Notes under the pieces: model-generated | Seen by the model: the letters and a program-made list of their open reading frames with translations, nothing else | What the model was told of the DNA's origin: nothing | Database searches by the model: none | Part shown: one piece after another, positions 40,590 through 50,230 of the stretch | How positions within the stretch are numbered: the stretch's first letter is position 1 | Layout of the letters: the number at the start of each line of letters is the position of its first letter | From: Flabesymbios commensalis | Taxonomy: Eukaryota > Annelida > Polychaeta > Terebellida > Flabelligeridae | Reading direction: 5' to 3' | Assembly: GCA_964017125.1 (NCBI GenBank) | Contig: OZ024916.1 | Span: forward strand, 3,165,757 to 3,229,756 | DNA: 64,000 nt | Translations under genes and position numbers: made by a program

Positions 40590-40690
40590 TATATCTCACT
40601 GGCAACGTGGTTTACTCTGCGAACCGAGGTATCGGTTTCGAACCCCAATGTGACCGATGCTACATATAAAGTGACTCTAAATGTTCAAAT
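40590..40690 (+). mobile_element. SINE-2-like head, decayed
   Basis: ATATATCTCACTGGCAACGT, GGTATCGGTTTCGAACCCCA, with B-box-like GGTTTCGAACCCC. Confidence 0.4.
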
Positions 40691-40974
40691 ACAGGAGATA
40701 ATGACAACCGAAATGACATCACCGCATATAAAAAAGTATAACAAATATAATTAAATAAATGACCAATATATAAAGACTGACATGTGCAGGTTAATAGAAA
40801 CTACAATAGGCCTACATCGCAATCAATAATATTATGTTTTTTAAACATTTCACTTCATACAATTTAGCCCTTAGTGATAAACTACTTGAATCCCGAAAAT
40901 ATGTTGTTGTTTGAACAAATGACTTGGTGCAATTGAGCTTTAAGTAATGAACCAATATTAAGTGAGAGAGTCAG

Positions 40975-41160
40975 TGAATATTGTTTTACGTTGTCTTGTA
41001 CACATTGAGGCAATTTCGCGACAGAAGGAAGTACAAAGTCTAGACTATTGGCGATTCCTATTAAATGACTTCAATGGTTCTCTATGGTGCATAATGCCAT
41101 AATAGCCAACACTTCAGATGCTAGGCTTTGAATTGTTTTGGGGACTGTATTAATTCAGCC
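40975..41160 (-). mobile_element. SINE-2, minus strand, partial
   Basis: AATATTGTTTTACGTTGTCT, GGCAATTTCGCGACAGAAGG, ATTAAATGACTTCAATGGTT and TGCTAGGCTTTGAATTGTTT. Confidence 0.75.
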
Positions 41161-41185
41161 ATTAACCCATTTCTTTCATTCATTC

Positions 41186-41700
41186 CGTCACTTCATTCAT
41201 TCATACATTCATTCATTCATTCATTCATTCATTCATTCATTCATTCATTCATTCATTCATTCATTCATTCATTCATTTATTCATTTATTCATTCATTCAT
41301 TCATTCATACATTCATTCATTCATTCATTCATTCATTCATTCATTCATTCATTCATTCATTCATTTGTGAATGAATGATTAAACGAATGAATGGATTAAT
41401 GCATGAATAAATACATTAATGAATAAATTACTGAATAAATTAATGAATGAGGAGCGAATGATTGTGCGACAAAATGAATAAATGAATGAATGAATGAATG
41501 AATGAATAAATGAATGAATGAATGAATGAATGAATGAATGAATGAATGAATGAATGAATGAATGAATGAATGAATGAATGGATAAATGAATGAATGAAAG
41601 AACGAACGAACGAATGAATAGAGGAATGAATGAATGAAGGAATGAATAAATGAATAAATGAATAAATGAATAAATGAATAAATAAATGAAGAAATAAATG
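41186..41700. repeat. (CATT)n joined to inverted (AATG)n
   Basis: CATTCATTCATT... runs 41195-41366. Then, after a short turn, GAATGAATGAAT... and TAAATGAA variants run to 41700. The two blocks are complementary and could form a long hairpin. All frames here are repeat readings. Confidence 0.95.
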
Positions 41701-41945
41701 AAGAAGCTAGGCCACATTTGTGCACATATAGGCTTCACTGAGCGACGAGTATCTCTTGATGTTGATCAGATAAATTATTTGGCAATCCCAAAACATAATT
41801 TGAAATTTAAGGCTTGTCTTTCTGACGCCGAGTACGCTGCCTCTTGGTCAAGGAAACTTTTTTGAACACCAGCTCCTACGCTACAGGCAATATGCTTAAC
41901 CACTACACCAATGCCTCCGCCCTGTTTAACACTTCAAAGGATCGG
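41701..41945 (-). mobile_element. SINE-1, minus strand, decayed
   Basis: GGCCACATTTGTGCACATAT, GACGCCGAGTACGCTGCCTC and GCTTAACCACTACACCAATG, GCCTCCGCCC. The (AATG)n next to it may have grown from the SINE's TGAAATGAATG tail. Confidence 0.65.
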
Positions 41946-42081
41946 ATATATTTCAAAAAATATTTCTAAAAATTACATATTGATTTTTTTTCAGGCAGTA
42001 CCATAAAATGCAGACCCTACCCTTAAAATGCCACATAAAATGATATCACAAATTTATTGTAGGCTAATACTTGCACTTTAG

Positions 42082-42282
42082 GGGTGTTGTCAAGTTAAAA
42101 AAATATCCGAGAAAAATTCGGAAGTGGGTTAGTGGGTCAAGTCCCAACTCGGATTTTGTATGTGTTTTTTTGTACATCTTTCCCTCCAAAAAATGATAGG
42201 GAGGTGGGTTGGTGTGGTGGTGTCTGGCTAATCCAATTTTTTCTCGGGATTTTTTTATTTTTTAAGTTGACAAGATCCCTTA
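42082..42282. mobile_element. Family K MITE
   Basis: TTAGGGGTGTTGTCAAGTTA and TTTAAGTTGACAAGATCCCT are terminal inverted repeats. Inner foldback ATCCGAGAAAAATTCGGA. Confidence 0.8.
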
Positions 42283-42624
42283 GCTGAATCAATTGGTGCA
42301 ACCGGAGCTAGACTATAAGGACAGGATCTATTTGCTACCGCTTCAAAAAGTCACTTATTGATGTACTACCCTCATATCTATATTAGGTCTATACATTGAC
42401 ACGTACCAGAATACAATGAAAGTTATAAGCTCATACATTGAGCGATAATAGATGAAAAGGGGACAACCCGCCAATAATTAGCAAATGTTACACTGCTGGT
42501 GCTAATGACAAAAGGTGACCCTGACGACCCTGTAAAATGACCCCGTCACATGAGAGCAATAATCGGGAAGGTATAGTTGAGCGATAACACAAGAAGAAAG
42601 GGCGTCCCCATGGCGCAAGAGAAG

Positions 42625-43012
42625 TACAATGTAACGGCAAACAGCAGTAACTACTTACTTGAAAAGTAAGCAGTTACTGCTGTTTGCCTTTGACATAAAT
42701 CAGAGGCAAATAGCAGTAACTACTTACATCAACAGTAAGCAGTTACTGCTGCTTGTCTTTGAGCTGCAGGATTCTCTTCTGCCATCGAGTACTGGCATAC
42801 GGACCACACACAAAGACAAACATCAAACTGCTTACTTGAAAAATAAGCAGTTACAGTTCATTGTTATTGAATTGCACGGCAATGCAGACAACAGTATCTA
42901 CTATCTACTAACGCGAAAAGTAAGTAGCTACTGCTGTTTGTCTTTGACGTATGTCAAAGAAAAACAGCAGTAACTGCTTACTTGCATCTTTAGCAGTTAC
43001 TGCTGTTTGCAG
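42625..43012. repeat. Family F hairpin cluster
   Basis: AACGGCAAACAGCAGTAACT / AAGTAAGCAGTTACTGCTGT, another with the standard loop GAGCTGCAGGATTCTCTTCT at 42748, and TTGTCTTTGACGTATGTCAA, AGAAAAACAGCAG at 42938, a short-loop form. Confidence 0.85.
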
Positions 43013-43500
43013 TAGACTGTCACTGGTTCCCGTCGCAGGCCACATTGATGCGGCCAGGGCCTATTGTGTGTAGCTGCCGTGGCGACAGGGGCTCAGTGAA
43101 AGCAGCCAGCCTCATAAGACGATCCCCCAGTATTGGTGGGTGATAATAGGGGGACAATGGGGACCACCATTGTATTTGTCCATGGTTTCTGTGCCGATGT
43201 CAGAATATTGCGCTAGGTGCATGGCATTGTATGCCAGAGACTATTCTATGGAGCAGTCCCACATACAGAACACATTCGCAATATTACTCCCTATAGAAAA
43301 AGCAGGAAGTACCCCCCTTCTTTCTCCTGGGACACATAAGCCATGCTCAATGGACTTTTATCAGTGGCGCATCCAGGAAAATTAAGGGGTTTCTTAGACA
43401 TCGAATACCTGCTATAGAATAGTTCGTAATAAGAAACTCTGCGTGCGATACAGAGTCTATGGTCATTGTTTTTTAAACAGGTGTGCTTCAATAATCCGTT
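43013..43500. other. GC-balanced repeat-free segment
   Basis: Frames at 43140-43385 (plus) and 43291-43491 (minus) overlap and lack domains. Could be single-copy DNA. Confidence 0.3.
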
Positions 43501-43506
43501 ATGGGT

Positions 43507-43645
43507 GAATTTGTCATTTGAATTTAATTACCCTACCATTTTTCATGAAATTGTTGATCTCTCAAAATTCACTATAGGAGAATTTGTCATTTAAATTGGG
43601 TTATTCTCACATTTTTCATAAAATTGTTGATCTCCGCGTACACTG
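43507..43645. repeat. 73-bp tandem duplication
   Basis: GAATTTGTCATTTGAATTTA...TTTTTCATGAAATTGTTGAT recurs at 43580 as GAATTTGTCATTTAAATTGG...TTTTTCATAAAATTGTTGAT. Confidence 0.85.
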
Positions 43646-43728
43646 TCTACCAGCATACAAACACACAACTTCTGCTATGCTGTCCATCTCTGACGTTAAC
43701 TCATTAACTGGATTTTCACTTATACGTA

Positions 43729-44010
43729 ATTAATATACACTCGTGGCGTCAGTCTATTGTTAAAACAGTAGATTCGGACAATATACCTAACCATGAAACT
43801 AGATGTCTAATATTTCATGGTTTAGCTACATTGCCAATGAGTTCAGGTTTTATATATCAAATCTTGGAACACCGGCGCATATTCTGTGTATTTTAAGTCG
43901 AAGAAATAACTAAATTACAATAGATTCGTTGATCCGAATATATTCGGCGCTTCGCGCCTCGTACATTCGGATCTACGAATCTATCGAATTTTGTTCTTTC
44001 TCCTTGACAT
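43729..44010 (-). mobile_element. Family C element, reverse
   Basis: GTCTATTGTTAAAACAGTAG begins it. Hairpin GATTCGTTGATCCGAATATA / TACATTCGGATCTACGAATC with loop TTC (other strand GAA) at 43951-43953. End TTGTTCTTTCTCCTTGAC. Confidence 0.85.
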
Positions 44011-44325
44011 AAAATAATTATATTATTTACCTAAACGTGCAAATAAACAGAAAAAAATTCATGAATTGTTTAGAAGAACTGAGAATATTCGGATTAGAAA
44101 TAAAATTATTTTCTGAAAAGAAAAACATCATGCTAGATGTGAATTCACTCCTTATAGAGCTGTAGAAATAGCTTATATCAAGGAAAAGTTTGCATAGCTG
44201 GCTGATTTTTCGACTAATTTCACGGTTTATCGCGTTTTATCACATTTCAGTGGTATAATTGCATGTACATATTTTTGTATGATATTAAACATAGATATAC
44301 TTATGTAACGCCTTTCCATAAACAC
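44011..44325. other. AT-rich spacer
   Basis: Nothing recognised. Confidence 0.4.
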
Positions 44326-44780
44326 TTAACCCTTTGCCTGCTTATTACGACAATAGTTGTTTTTAACCCTTTCAAGCCTGAATTGACCATTGTCATTTTC
44401 ATCCACTACAAGCCGCAAAATGCTGTCGCAATTCTCGATTTGTAGTGGATGGAGATATTTGAAGTGGGTGAAAAATTAAAGAAAATCACCATGTATTTTC
44501 CTTCTAAAACCCCTTGTTGTAGAGAAATTAAGTTTGTTTTCAGGGATGTAAAATGATGCTTAATGTATCGCGAGGGCTTAAAGGGTTATTCCATATTATC
44601 AGCCGATCAAACCACTGGTATTAGAATAAAATAACTGTTTAAACATCAAGATTTGTAAATGTTTGGTCGCAATAACAAATAATTTTCACACACTTGAGGT
44701 TGTGGGTCGCGGTAGCGATATATAACTTCAAGTGGTTGGAAATATAAAGATATTAAATTTAAATATAATAACTTACCATG
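44326..44780 (+). mobile_element. Family A MITE interrupted by a D element
   Basis: TTAACCCTTTGCCTGCTTAT, TACGACAATAGTTG is the A left end. After D it resumes CCATATTATCAGCCGATCAA, ACATCAAGATTTGTAAATGT, with hairpin loop GGTA at 44711-44714. Confidence 0.88.
44367..44585 (+). mobile_element. Family D MITE inserted at TTAA in family A
   Basis: CCCTTTCAAGCCTGAATTGA to GAGGGCTTAAAGGG, flanked by TTAA (44363-44366) and TTAT (44586-44589). The hairpin loop is TGTC at 44424-44427. The second flank base change is the only flaw in the target duplication. Confidence 0.9.
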
Positions 44781-45262
44781 TTAGGCTTGACATTCTACTG
44801 CATGGAGAATAAATATTTTATTGGAAAAACTAATACATATTTACACGTTTGTGTAAATTAAATATTTACACTATATGGCATATATTCCCAATTGCTAACC
44901 ATATTTTGAAATGCAATATATGTCACTTATGTCGTGTGAGTTTGAGAAATACTTTTCATTTCCCGTGCTATAGGAGAAAATAAAACACTCGTCGAAGGTG
45001 TGAGCCTATATGCGAACACCTTACTGACAACTGCAATGTTTTACCATATTGCACTTAATTGAACACCGTTGGCATTTCATTCTTGTGTCATTATGTTTTA
45101 AAATATCAATTTTATATTGATTCTGACATAGCAGGAATTATAAAATTATCTATGAAATCTTCCGTTAGCTGAATGCATCTTGAATTATTTAAAAATATAT
45201 TTTTTTTTTCTGACACCAACATCGCGTTTTTTTCATAGTGGTAGCCCATGCTAGCGAACTTA
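44781..45262. other. AT-rich spacer
   Basis: No repeat or gene recognised. Confidence 0.4.
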
Positions 45263-45719
45263 ATTTTAATCCCAACCTTTTAATCCCTAATTTATTTTAT
45301 TTAAATTTGAACCCACTTAAAGTTGTGTCTCGCTAGCGCGACCCACAACTTTAAGTGGGTAAAAAATACTTTCAGACGTAATATTTGTGAATATTGATAT
45401 TCAACCCTTTGAGTGCGGGCGACGCTTTTAAGCGCATTCATACTGTTTTTCCACAACTAAAATTTGACAGAAATTGAACAAATATGCATGTATAAATCTT
45501 GAGTAAAGCCCACATTGTGAAATTTAGCAGGTTTAATTTTTAAGTGAGGAGGTATTTTCCTTTCATTTGAAGTTGGCAATTGCGTGAGCAATGCCAACTT
45601 CAAATGAAAGGAAAATGTTAAGTAGTAATAAAGCACTTAAAGAGTTAAATATTTTGACTAGCTAATGAGAGGGAGTTAACACGATTATATTCCCGCTCCC
45701 TTAGAGGTGAACAGGTTAA
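45263..45719 (-). mobile_element. Family A MITE, reverse, interrupted by an H element
   Basis: The hairpin AACCCACTTAAAGTTGTGTC / GACCCACAACTTTAAGTGGG (loop TAGC, other strand GCTA). A body up to GTGAATATTGATATT, resuming after the insertion with TTTTGACTAGCTAATGAGAG and ACACGATTATATTCCCGC. Confidence 0.78.
45400..45648 (+). mobile_element. Family H MITE (249 bp) inserted in family A
   Basis: TTCAACCCTTTGAGTGCGGG begins and AAAGCACTTAAAGAGTTAA ends it. Hairpin CCTTTCATTTGAAGTTGGCA / GCCAACTTCAAATGAAAGG closes on GTGA at 45584-45587. The intact A at 37343 has TTTAA at this point. Confidence 0.85.
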
Positions 45720-45839
45720 TGATGTCTCCAGAAGATTAATAGTCATTTTTCTCAATATTCGGTACATTTCTTTTATTTATCTCAAATGATTTTTTTTCAT
45801 TTCAGTTTAGTATCTATGGATCGATTAAATCTCCAGCCC

Positions 45840-45867
45840 CAGTGGCTGAAACAGGTTTCAGCCACTG
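45840..45867. repeat. Perfect 13-bp-arm hairpin
   Basis: CAGTGGCTGAAAC / GTTTCAGCCACTG around AG. Confidence 0.9.
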
Positions 45868-46029
45868 ATTGACCCCGTACAAATCGTGAGTTACTTTTTT
45901 GAACGCTCATATCTAAGATTTGCCCTCGAATAATCAGTTAGATTTTTTTATTTTTGAATCCGTAACATTTCAGCTCCATGGCCACATGCTTAGCCCACAG
46001 GTTGCACAGTCATTAAAAAGTTACGTACA

Positions 46030-46340
46030 TTTTTCAAACCTTGTAGGTCGAGAACGCTCTCAGTCACCGCCATGTTGAATTTTTCGGGTAAAGCAGATAC
46101 ATCAATCCGCGGCTTCGGAGAGGGCGACACGGCTATTGAGGCTCTACCCTGATAATCCACTGTCCGACAGATTCTGTCACTGATAACAAGGGTAAACTGA
46201 CTAGAAGTGACCAATATCCGGGTCACCAGAGGTTACACTTCTCATTAACTCGCTAGGCGGAGTCATCGGCGCGACAAACAATGGCCGGCGTCACGTGACA
46301 CAATAGGGAAATGAGAAATAACTCACCGAGGCTGCGCAAG
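46030..46340 (-). promoter_or_regulatory. Candidate promoter and first exon, minus strand
   Basis: A GC-rich, repeat-free block. Upstream (plus coordinates 46268-46310) is GGCGCGACAAACAATGGCCG, GCGTCACGTGACAC, with the E-box CACGTG. On the minus strand AATTCAACATGGCGGTGACT at 46080 offers a good Kozak start and reads MAVTESVLDLQGLKNVRNFL for 27 codons, with CTACAAGGTTTG as a possible splice donor. AACATGGCGG is also a YY1 consensus, common at vertebrate start sites. It is duplicated at 6540-6605. Could be a real gene 5' end whose other exons lie elsewhere, or a repeat. Confidence 0.35.
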
Positions 46341-46466
46341 TGAGCGATATTTGCAGAAGATGTGGTATCAACTGATTGGGATCTAAGTTCATGTAGCTTT
46401 GTTTTGTCACTTTCTGCTTGTTATTTTAGTGAATGAATTAATGAATGAATACACTTCCAACGCGCC

Positions 46467-46767
46467 GGGGCGCGGGGCCCTAGGGTAGTGGTTAACACCG
46501 CTGCCTTTCACGCTAGAGTTCGGGGTTCGGTTCCCAGTATCGGCGGTTTGGAAGAATGTGGAAAAAATGTTTCTTCCCCATCCACGTGTGAAACGTGTGG
46601 GGAGCCTTCGTGACCGAGAGGTAGCGTGCTCGACCTCAGACCGTCAGGGCTCGAATTTCAAATCCTGTGTCTGGAGGACAGTGTCATCTCATTCATCTCA
46701 CCATCCTCATTAGCCTATATGTGCACAAAAGTGGCCTAAAGCCCGATTCATTGCATTTTAATTCATT
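46467..46767 (+). mobile_element. SINE-1a with 12-bp target duplication
   Basis: TTCCAACGCGCC (46455-46466) and TTCCAACGGGCC (46768-46779) flank it. The second half lacks part of the tail (GGAGGTTCTCCTGGCCCAGT is deleted). Confidence 0.9.
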
Positions 46768-46954
46768 TCCAACGGGCCGAAATCCTTGTCGTCACGAGCC
46801 CAGAGGCGTGGTAAATCATGTACATTTCCACAGTCCATATGCCGTTCCGTCCCGTCAATCGAGCATGCCGGGACACAGACGATTTAGGATAGAAATGTGT
46901 GACCGACATGTAATATTTTTCCAAAATGATTTTCGATATAGTTCGTCCTAGCTG

Positions 46955-47020
46955 CAAATTTTTTTTCGTAACAGGGGCTGAAATTGCTTACGCATTTTCC
47001 AGCTTGAAATGATAAAAAAT
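46955..47020. mobile_element. Family H hairpin
   Basis: TTTTTTTTCGTAACAGGGGC...GAAATTGCTTACGCATTTTC and CAGCTTGAAATGATAAAAAA. Loop TTAC, other strand GTAA. Confidence 0.65.
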
Positions 47021-47139
47021 TATATTCGTGAAAAAATATCACAAATTGTTTTAATAAATCACCACAAAATATCCTAACAATTTTAGTGTCAATTTCTTTT
47101 GCGTTGAAGACGCTGTATATCCCAGAAAACAGGATACAT

Positions 47140-47213
47140 TGACACAATGTTGTTTTAATGTTGGCTTAGCGTCTTCGACGCTGACACAACATTGAAACAA
47201 CATCGGTTGAACG
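47140..47213. mobile_element. Family E palindromic element
   Basis: TTGACACAATGTTGTTTTAA, TGTTGGCTTAGCGTC / GACGCTGACACAACATTGAA, ACAACATCGGTTGAACG, loop TTC (other strand GAA). Confidence 0.88.
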
Positions 47214-47374
47214 CCTCGCTTTTTATTTTGTTTGAATCAATGAAAACAGTTTCATTAAAATCATTACGTTTGTAGTTAAATTTGCAAGAAACAAATCATT
47301 CAGTTACTAGATAAATAATTCAATAATTTTCATTGACTGTGAGGCGGGAATTGCAGTAGAATGTTTATGAGTGA

Positions 47375-47468
47375 GCCGGGAAGAAATTGTTTTTTCTTTG
47401 AAACCTGTTGGATGCCAGAGCGGGGGACAAAGCCCCGATCCCCGACTTTCCATGCTTGCTGCTTTAAC
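47375..47468 (-). mobile_element. SINE-1b head fragment, minus strand
   Basis: GGATGCCAGAGCGGGGGACA, AAGCCCCGATCCCCGACTTT, CCATGCTTGCTGCTTTAAC. It ends at the following B element. Confidence 0.7.
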
Positions 47469-47700
47469 CCTTTCAGCGCGAGGACCATCTTTATGTCAGA
47501 ATCTGACGTCTGTAGACGTCAGATTCTGACATAAAGACGGTCTCCGCGCTGAAAGAATTAAAATATTTAGAATGGCCGTAACACCATAACATAGGTATCC
47601 AAATGAATCGGAAAGAGCCATATCCATGATGATTTCAAATTCAAAGAAACACTTTGATCCCCATGGTTCATGCAAAAATAATTCAGCGTTGCGAGTGTTA
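47465..47700 (+). mobile_element. Family B MITE, full length
   Basis: TTAACCCTTTCAGCGCGAGG begins it. Perfect hairpin TTATGTCAGAATCTGACGTC / GACGTCAGATTCTGACATAA. It ends TTCAGCGTTGCGAGTGTTAA. Confidence 0.92.
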
Positions 47701-47712
47701 ACCACGGCACCA

Positions 47713-48046
47713 GGGGCGCATATTACAAAGAATCCTAACTTTGATCCTATCTCAACTTCCTCTCATTTCCATAAAAAAGTTAGGATTGATCCTAACTTTT
47801 TTAATGGAAATGAGAGAAAGTTGAAATAGGATCAAAGTTAGGATTCTTTGATCCTAACTTTTTGATGGAAATGAGAGAAAGTTGAGATAGGATCAAAGTT
47901 AGGATTCTTTGATCCTAACTTTTTTATGGAAATGAGAGAAAGTTAGGATAGGATCAAAGTTAGGATTCTTTGATCCTAACTTTTTTATGGAAATGAGAGA
48001 AAGTTGAGATAGGATCAAAGTTAGGATTCTTTGTAATATGCGCCCC
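47713..48046. mobile_element. Family J MITE with internal tandem expansion
   Basis: GGGGCGCATATTACAAAGAA and TTCTTTGTAATATGCGCCCC open about 45-bp perfect inverted ends. Inside, AAAGTTAGGATTCTTTGATC, CTAACTTTTTTATGGAAATG, AGAGAAAGTTGAGATAGGAT repeats about 3.5 times (period about 70 bp). Each unit holds its own GGATTCTTTGATCC-type foldback. Confidence 0.92.
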
Positions 48047-48204
48047 AGGGTCTCCATCTTAACTCACAGTAAATGATTATTATATGTTGAAATATTCGAG
48101 TAGGTGAATAGTTAACTACACGGCTGTTAATAATTAAACACTCGACCAGCACTCGATGGGATGTAGACAGGGGAGCATCTGCTATCAGGTAGGTAAAATA
48201 ATAA

Positions 48205-48415
48205 GGTGACGTGGCGCATTGGCAGAGCGCCTGACTGCTTGACCGGTCATGCATGCGTCCCGGGTTCAAACCCCGCTGATCCTGCGTGGTGTTTTCAGAG
48301 AAATATCCTTGTTTCTCCCTTCTTAACGTGAATGTGGCGGTCTCGTCGAGTTCAGGTTGAAACCAGTGTGTCGACGTTAATTCACGCAGGGCCACGCGCT
48401 GCGCGCTCCTTCATA
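48205..48415 (+). mobile_element. SINE-3, full length, reference copy
   Basis: GACGTGGCGCATTGGCAGAG (A box), CGTCCCGGGTTCAAACCCCG (B box), body TTTCTCCCTTCTTAACGTGA, GAGTTCAGGTTGAAACCAGT, end GGGCCACGCGCTGCGCGCTC. Confidence 0.88.
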
Positions 48416-48539
48416 CATATTTAGATTAGTAAGAGTTGGCAGTATGGACATATGGTTACATGTTCAGGGTGGGGCGTGACTTTCTGATCATCACACAGGT
48501 CTACGTGTAGGTGATGTAACCCACTGCTCAGAGCTACGA

Positions 48540-48768
48540 TTAACCTTTTCACTACCATACATGACGGAAATTTCCGTCGTCATTCGTCAATGAACGTAAC
48601 CATAAAATGACACAAATTTTCGTCAAATATATACTACATTTATGTATTTTTCGTCATTTGAAGCTGGAAATTGCGTTAGCAATTCCAGCTTCAAATGACG
48701 AAAAATAGAACTCGTACACCAGTATATCTGGATCCTGTCATGCACCCGGCCTGGAAGTCAAAGGGTTA
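48540..48768 (+). mobile_element. Family H MITE (229 bp)
   Basis: ATTAACCTTTTCACTACCAT begins and GGAAGTCAAAGGGTTAA ends it. Hairpin TTTTTCGTCATTTGAAGCTG / CAGCTTCAAATGACGAAAAA, loop GTTA at 48675-48678. Confidence 0.9.
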
Positions 48769-48769
48769 A

Positions 48770-49327
48770 GAGGTCACTATAGTGGTAGTCACATCAACCT
48801 TGTGTGAATTGAGGAAAAACCCGAACAAGGGATCTTCTCAAGGGTGCACTTCTAGGAACTGTAAATTATGTTCGACACAAGACCAGGGGGGGGGGGGGGG
48901 CGTACTGGATGCCGGCAATCAAATTCAAATTCCTACCACACAAAATTGTGATTCAACTAACGGTATTTACTGTATAGTTTGTTCCAAATGCAATAAATTA
49001 TATGTGGGGGAAACTGGGCTGTCCTTCAGAAAAAGGATAAACATACATCGTTCGGATGTACGGCTTAAGAAGGACACAGCAGTTTCCACACACTTTAACT
49101 CCGGGAGCTGCAGGACGACCCATCTGAGAGTGTTGTATCTTGAAGTATTGAATAATACAGGAGACATAACTTTAAATAAGATTGGGCGACTTGAAGCAGA
49201 AAGGAAGTGGCAATTAGCCCTGAAAACGTATTCTCCATTCGGCTTAAATACGGTACCTTTCCCTAAGAATGGTGGCGTAACCCCCCATTGTTATTACCTA
49301 CTCTGCAACTGCGGTGGAGGCAGCTAA
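48770..49327 (+). CDS. Penelope-like element, GIY-YIG endonuclease region, 5'-truncated
   Basis: The frame opens before 48782 without a recognisable start, since the reverse transcriptase part is absent. Residues counted from Met 48782: a Cys cluster C22, C27, C30; GIYCIVCSKC at 61-70; YVGETG at 74-79; an RxxxHR-type block ending H89-R90; and E138/E140 near RKW. This is the GIY, YIG-like (here YVG) and catalytic Arg/Glu order of the endonuclease fused to reverse transcriptase in Penelope-like elements. It would nick target DNA for retrotransposition. A 15-G run (48886-48900) lies in a weakly conserved linker. Host gene use is unlikely; sure of family, not of clade. Confidence 0.85.
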   Translation, partial: EVTIVVVTSTLCELRKNPNKGSSQGCTSRNCKLCSTQDQGGGGGVLDAGNQIQIPTTQNCDSTNGIYCIVCSKCNKLYVGETGLSFRKRINIHRSDVRLKKDTAVSTHFNSGSCRTTHLRVLYLEVLNNTGDITLNKIGRLEAERKWQLALKTYSPFGLNTVPFPKNGGVTPHCYYLLCNCGGGS

Positions 49328-49470
49328 ATTAGTGAAGACTTTCTTCAATAAACTTAAAGCGAAACATCCAAACATCCTGTATAAACGGTGCGTGACAGCA
49401 TTTAAAAGGGGCCAAAATGTACGTGATCTCTTGGTGAGAAGTAGATTGGGGAAAGCCCCATTGGATCGAA
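49314..49470 (+). pseudogene. Penelope-like element fragment from upstream of the endonuclease
   Basis: Reads FFNKLKAKHPNILYKRCVTA, FKRGQNVRDLLVRSRLGKAP. The RDLLVRSRL block normally precedes the Cys/GIY-YIG part in these elements, yet here it follows it on the same strand. That suggests two partial copies joined head to tail. It is cut by the (AAAC)n array. Confidence 0.6.
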
Positions 49471-49716
49471 ACAAACAAACAAACAAACAAACAAACAAAC
49501 AAACAAACAAACAAACAAACAAACAAACAAACAAACAAACAAACAAACAAACTAACAAACAAACAAACAAACAAACAAACAAACAAACAAACAAACAAAC
49601 AAACAAACAAACAAACAAACAAACAAACAAACAAACAAACAAACAAACAAACAAACAAACAAACAAACAAACAAACAAACAAACAAACAAACAAACAAAC
49701 AAACAAACAAACAAAC
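49471..49716. repeat. (AAAC)n microsatellite, about 61 units
   Basis: Nearly pure, with one ACT variant near 49552. It begins exactly where the Penelope fragment stops (GGATCG-AAACAAAC). Confidence 0.98.
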
Positions 49717-49779
49717 AATATTATAAAAATGGCTACAGGAGACAATTATTATCTGTTCGGCGTTACTGTTGTTAGCAAG

Positions 49780-50230
49780 GACAAAAAGCTATAACTGTTT
49801 CCGCAAAAAGTAGACAGTTACTGTATTTTTCTTTGCAATGTGGAGTAGAGGGCATGTCCAGCCACAGCCCTATACACGTCCCGCGCAGCACATTATCTGT
49901 GGAGTGGTGAAGCCGCAAACAGAGGGTGAAAAGGTAGATCCTGTTACACTGACTGCTACCAGACTCCAGCTCCAGCCAGAGAATCGCTATTACACTGGCG
50001 ACAATTAAATGATGACATTGCCACGCAGAACCAAGCAGCAGTATCTTCTGTTTGCCTTTGAATGAATGAATGTTGTAAGCTCCGGCTACAAAGACGAATA
50101 GCAGTAACTGCTTACTTGAAAAGTAAGCGGTTACCTCCGTAGGATAAAATAAAGTCAAGCAGCAGCAACTGTTCACTTGTAAAGCTATTCAAGTTAGCAG
50201 TTACTGCCGTCTGCAAGGGCAAACAGTTGC
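49780..50230. repeat. Family F arms, scattered
   Basis: AGTAGACAGTTACTGTATTT, AATAGCAGTAACTGCTTACT / AAGTAAGCGGTTACCTCCGT at 50098-50138, and TAGCAGTTACTGCCGTCTGC at 50196. Between them is GC-balanced unassigned sequence (49850-50040). Confidence 0.65.

Noticed and set aside
48205-48290. tRNA gene (GACGTGGCGCATTGGCAGAG...GGGTTCAAACCCCGC)
   Set aside because: It has A and B boxes but no complete cloverleaf, and it continues into a shared SINE-3 body.
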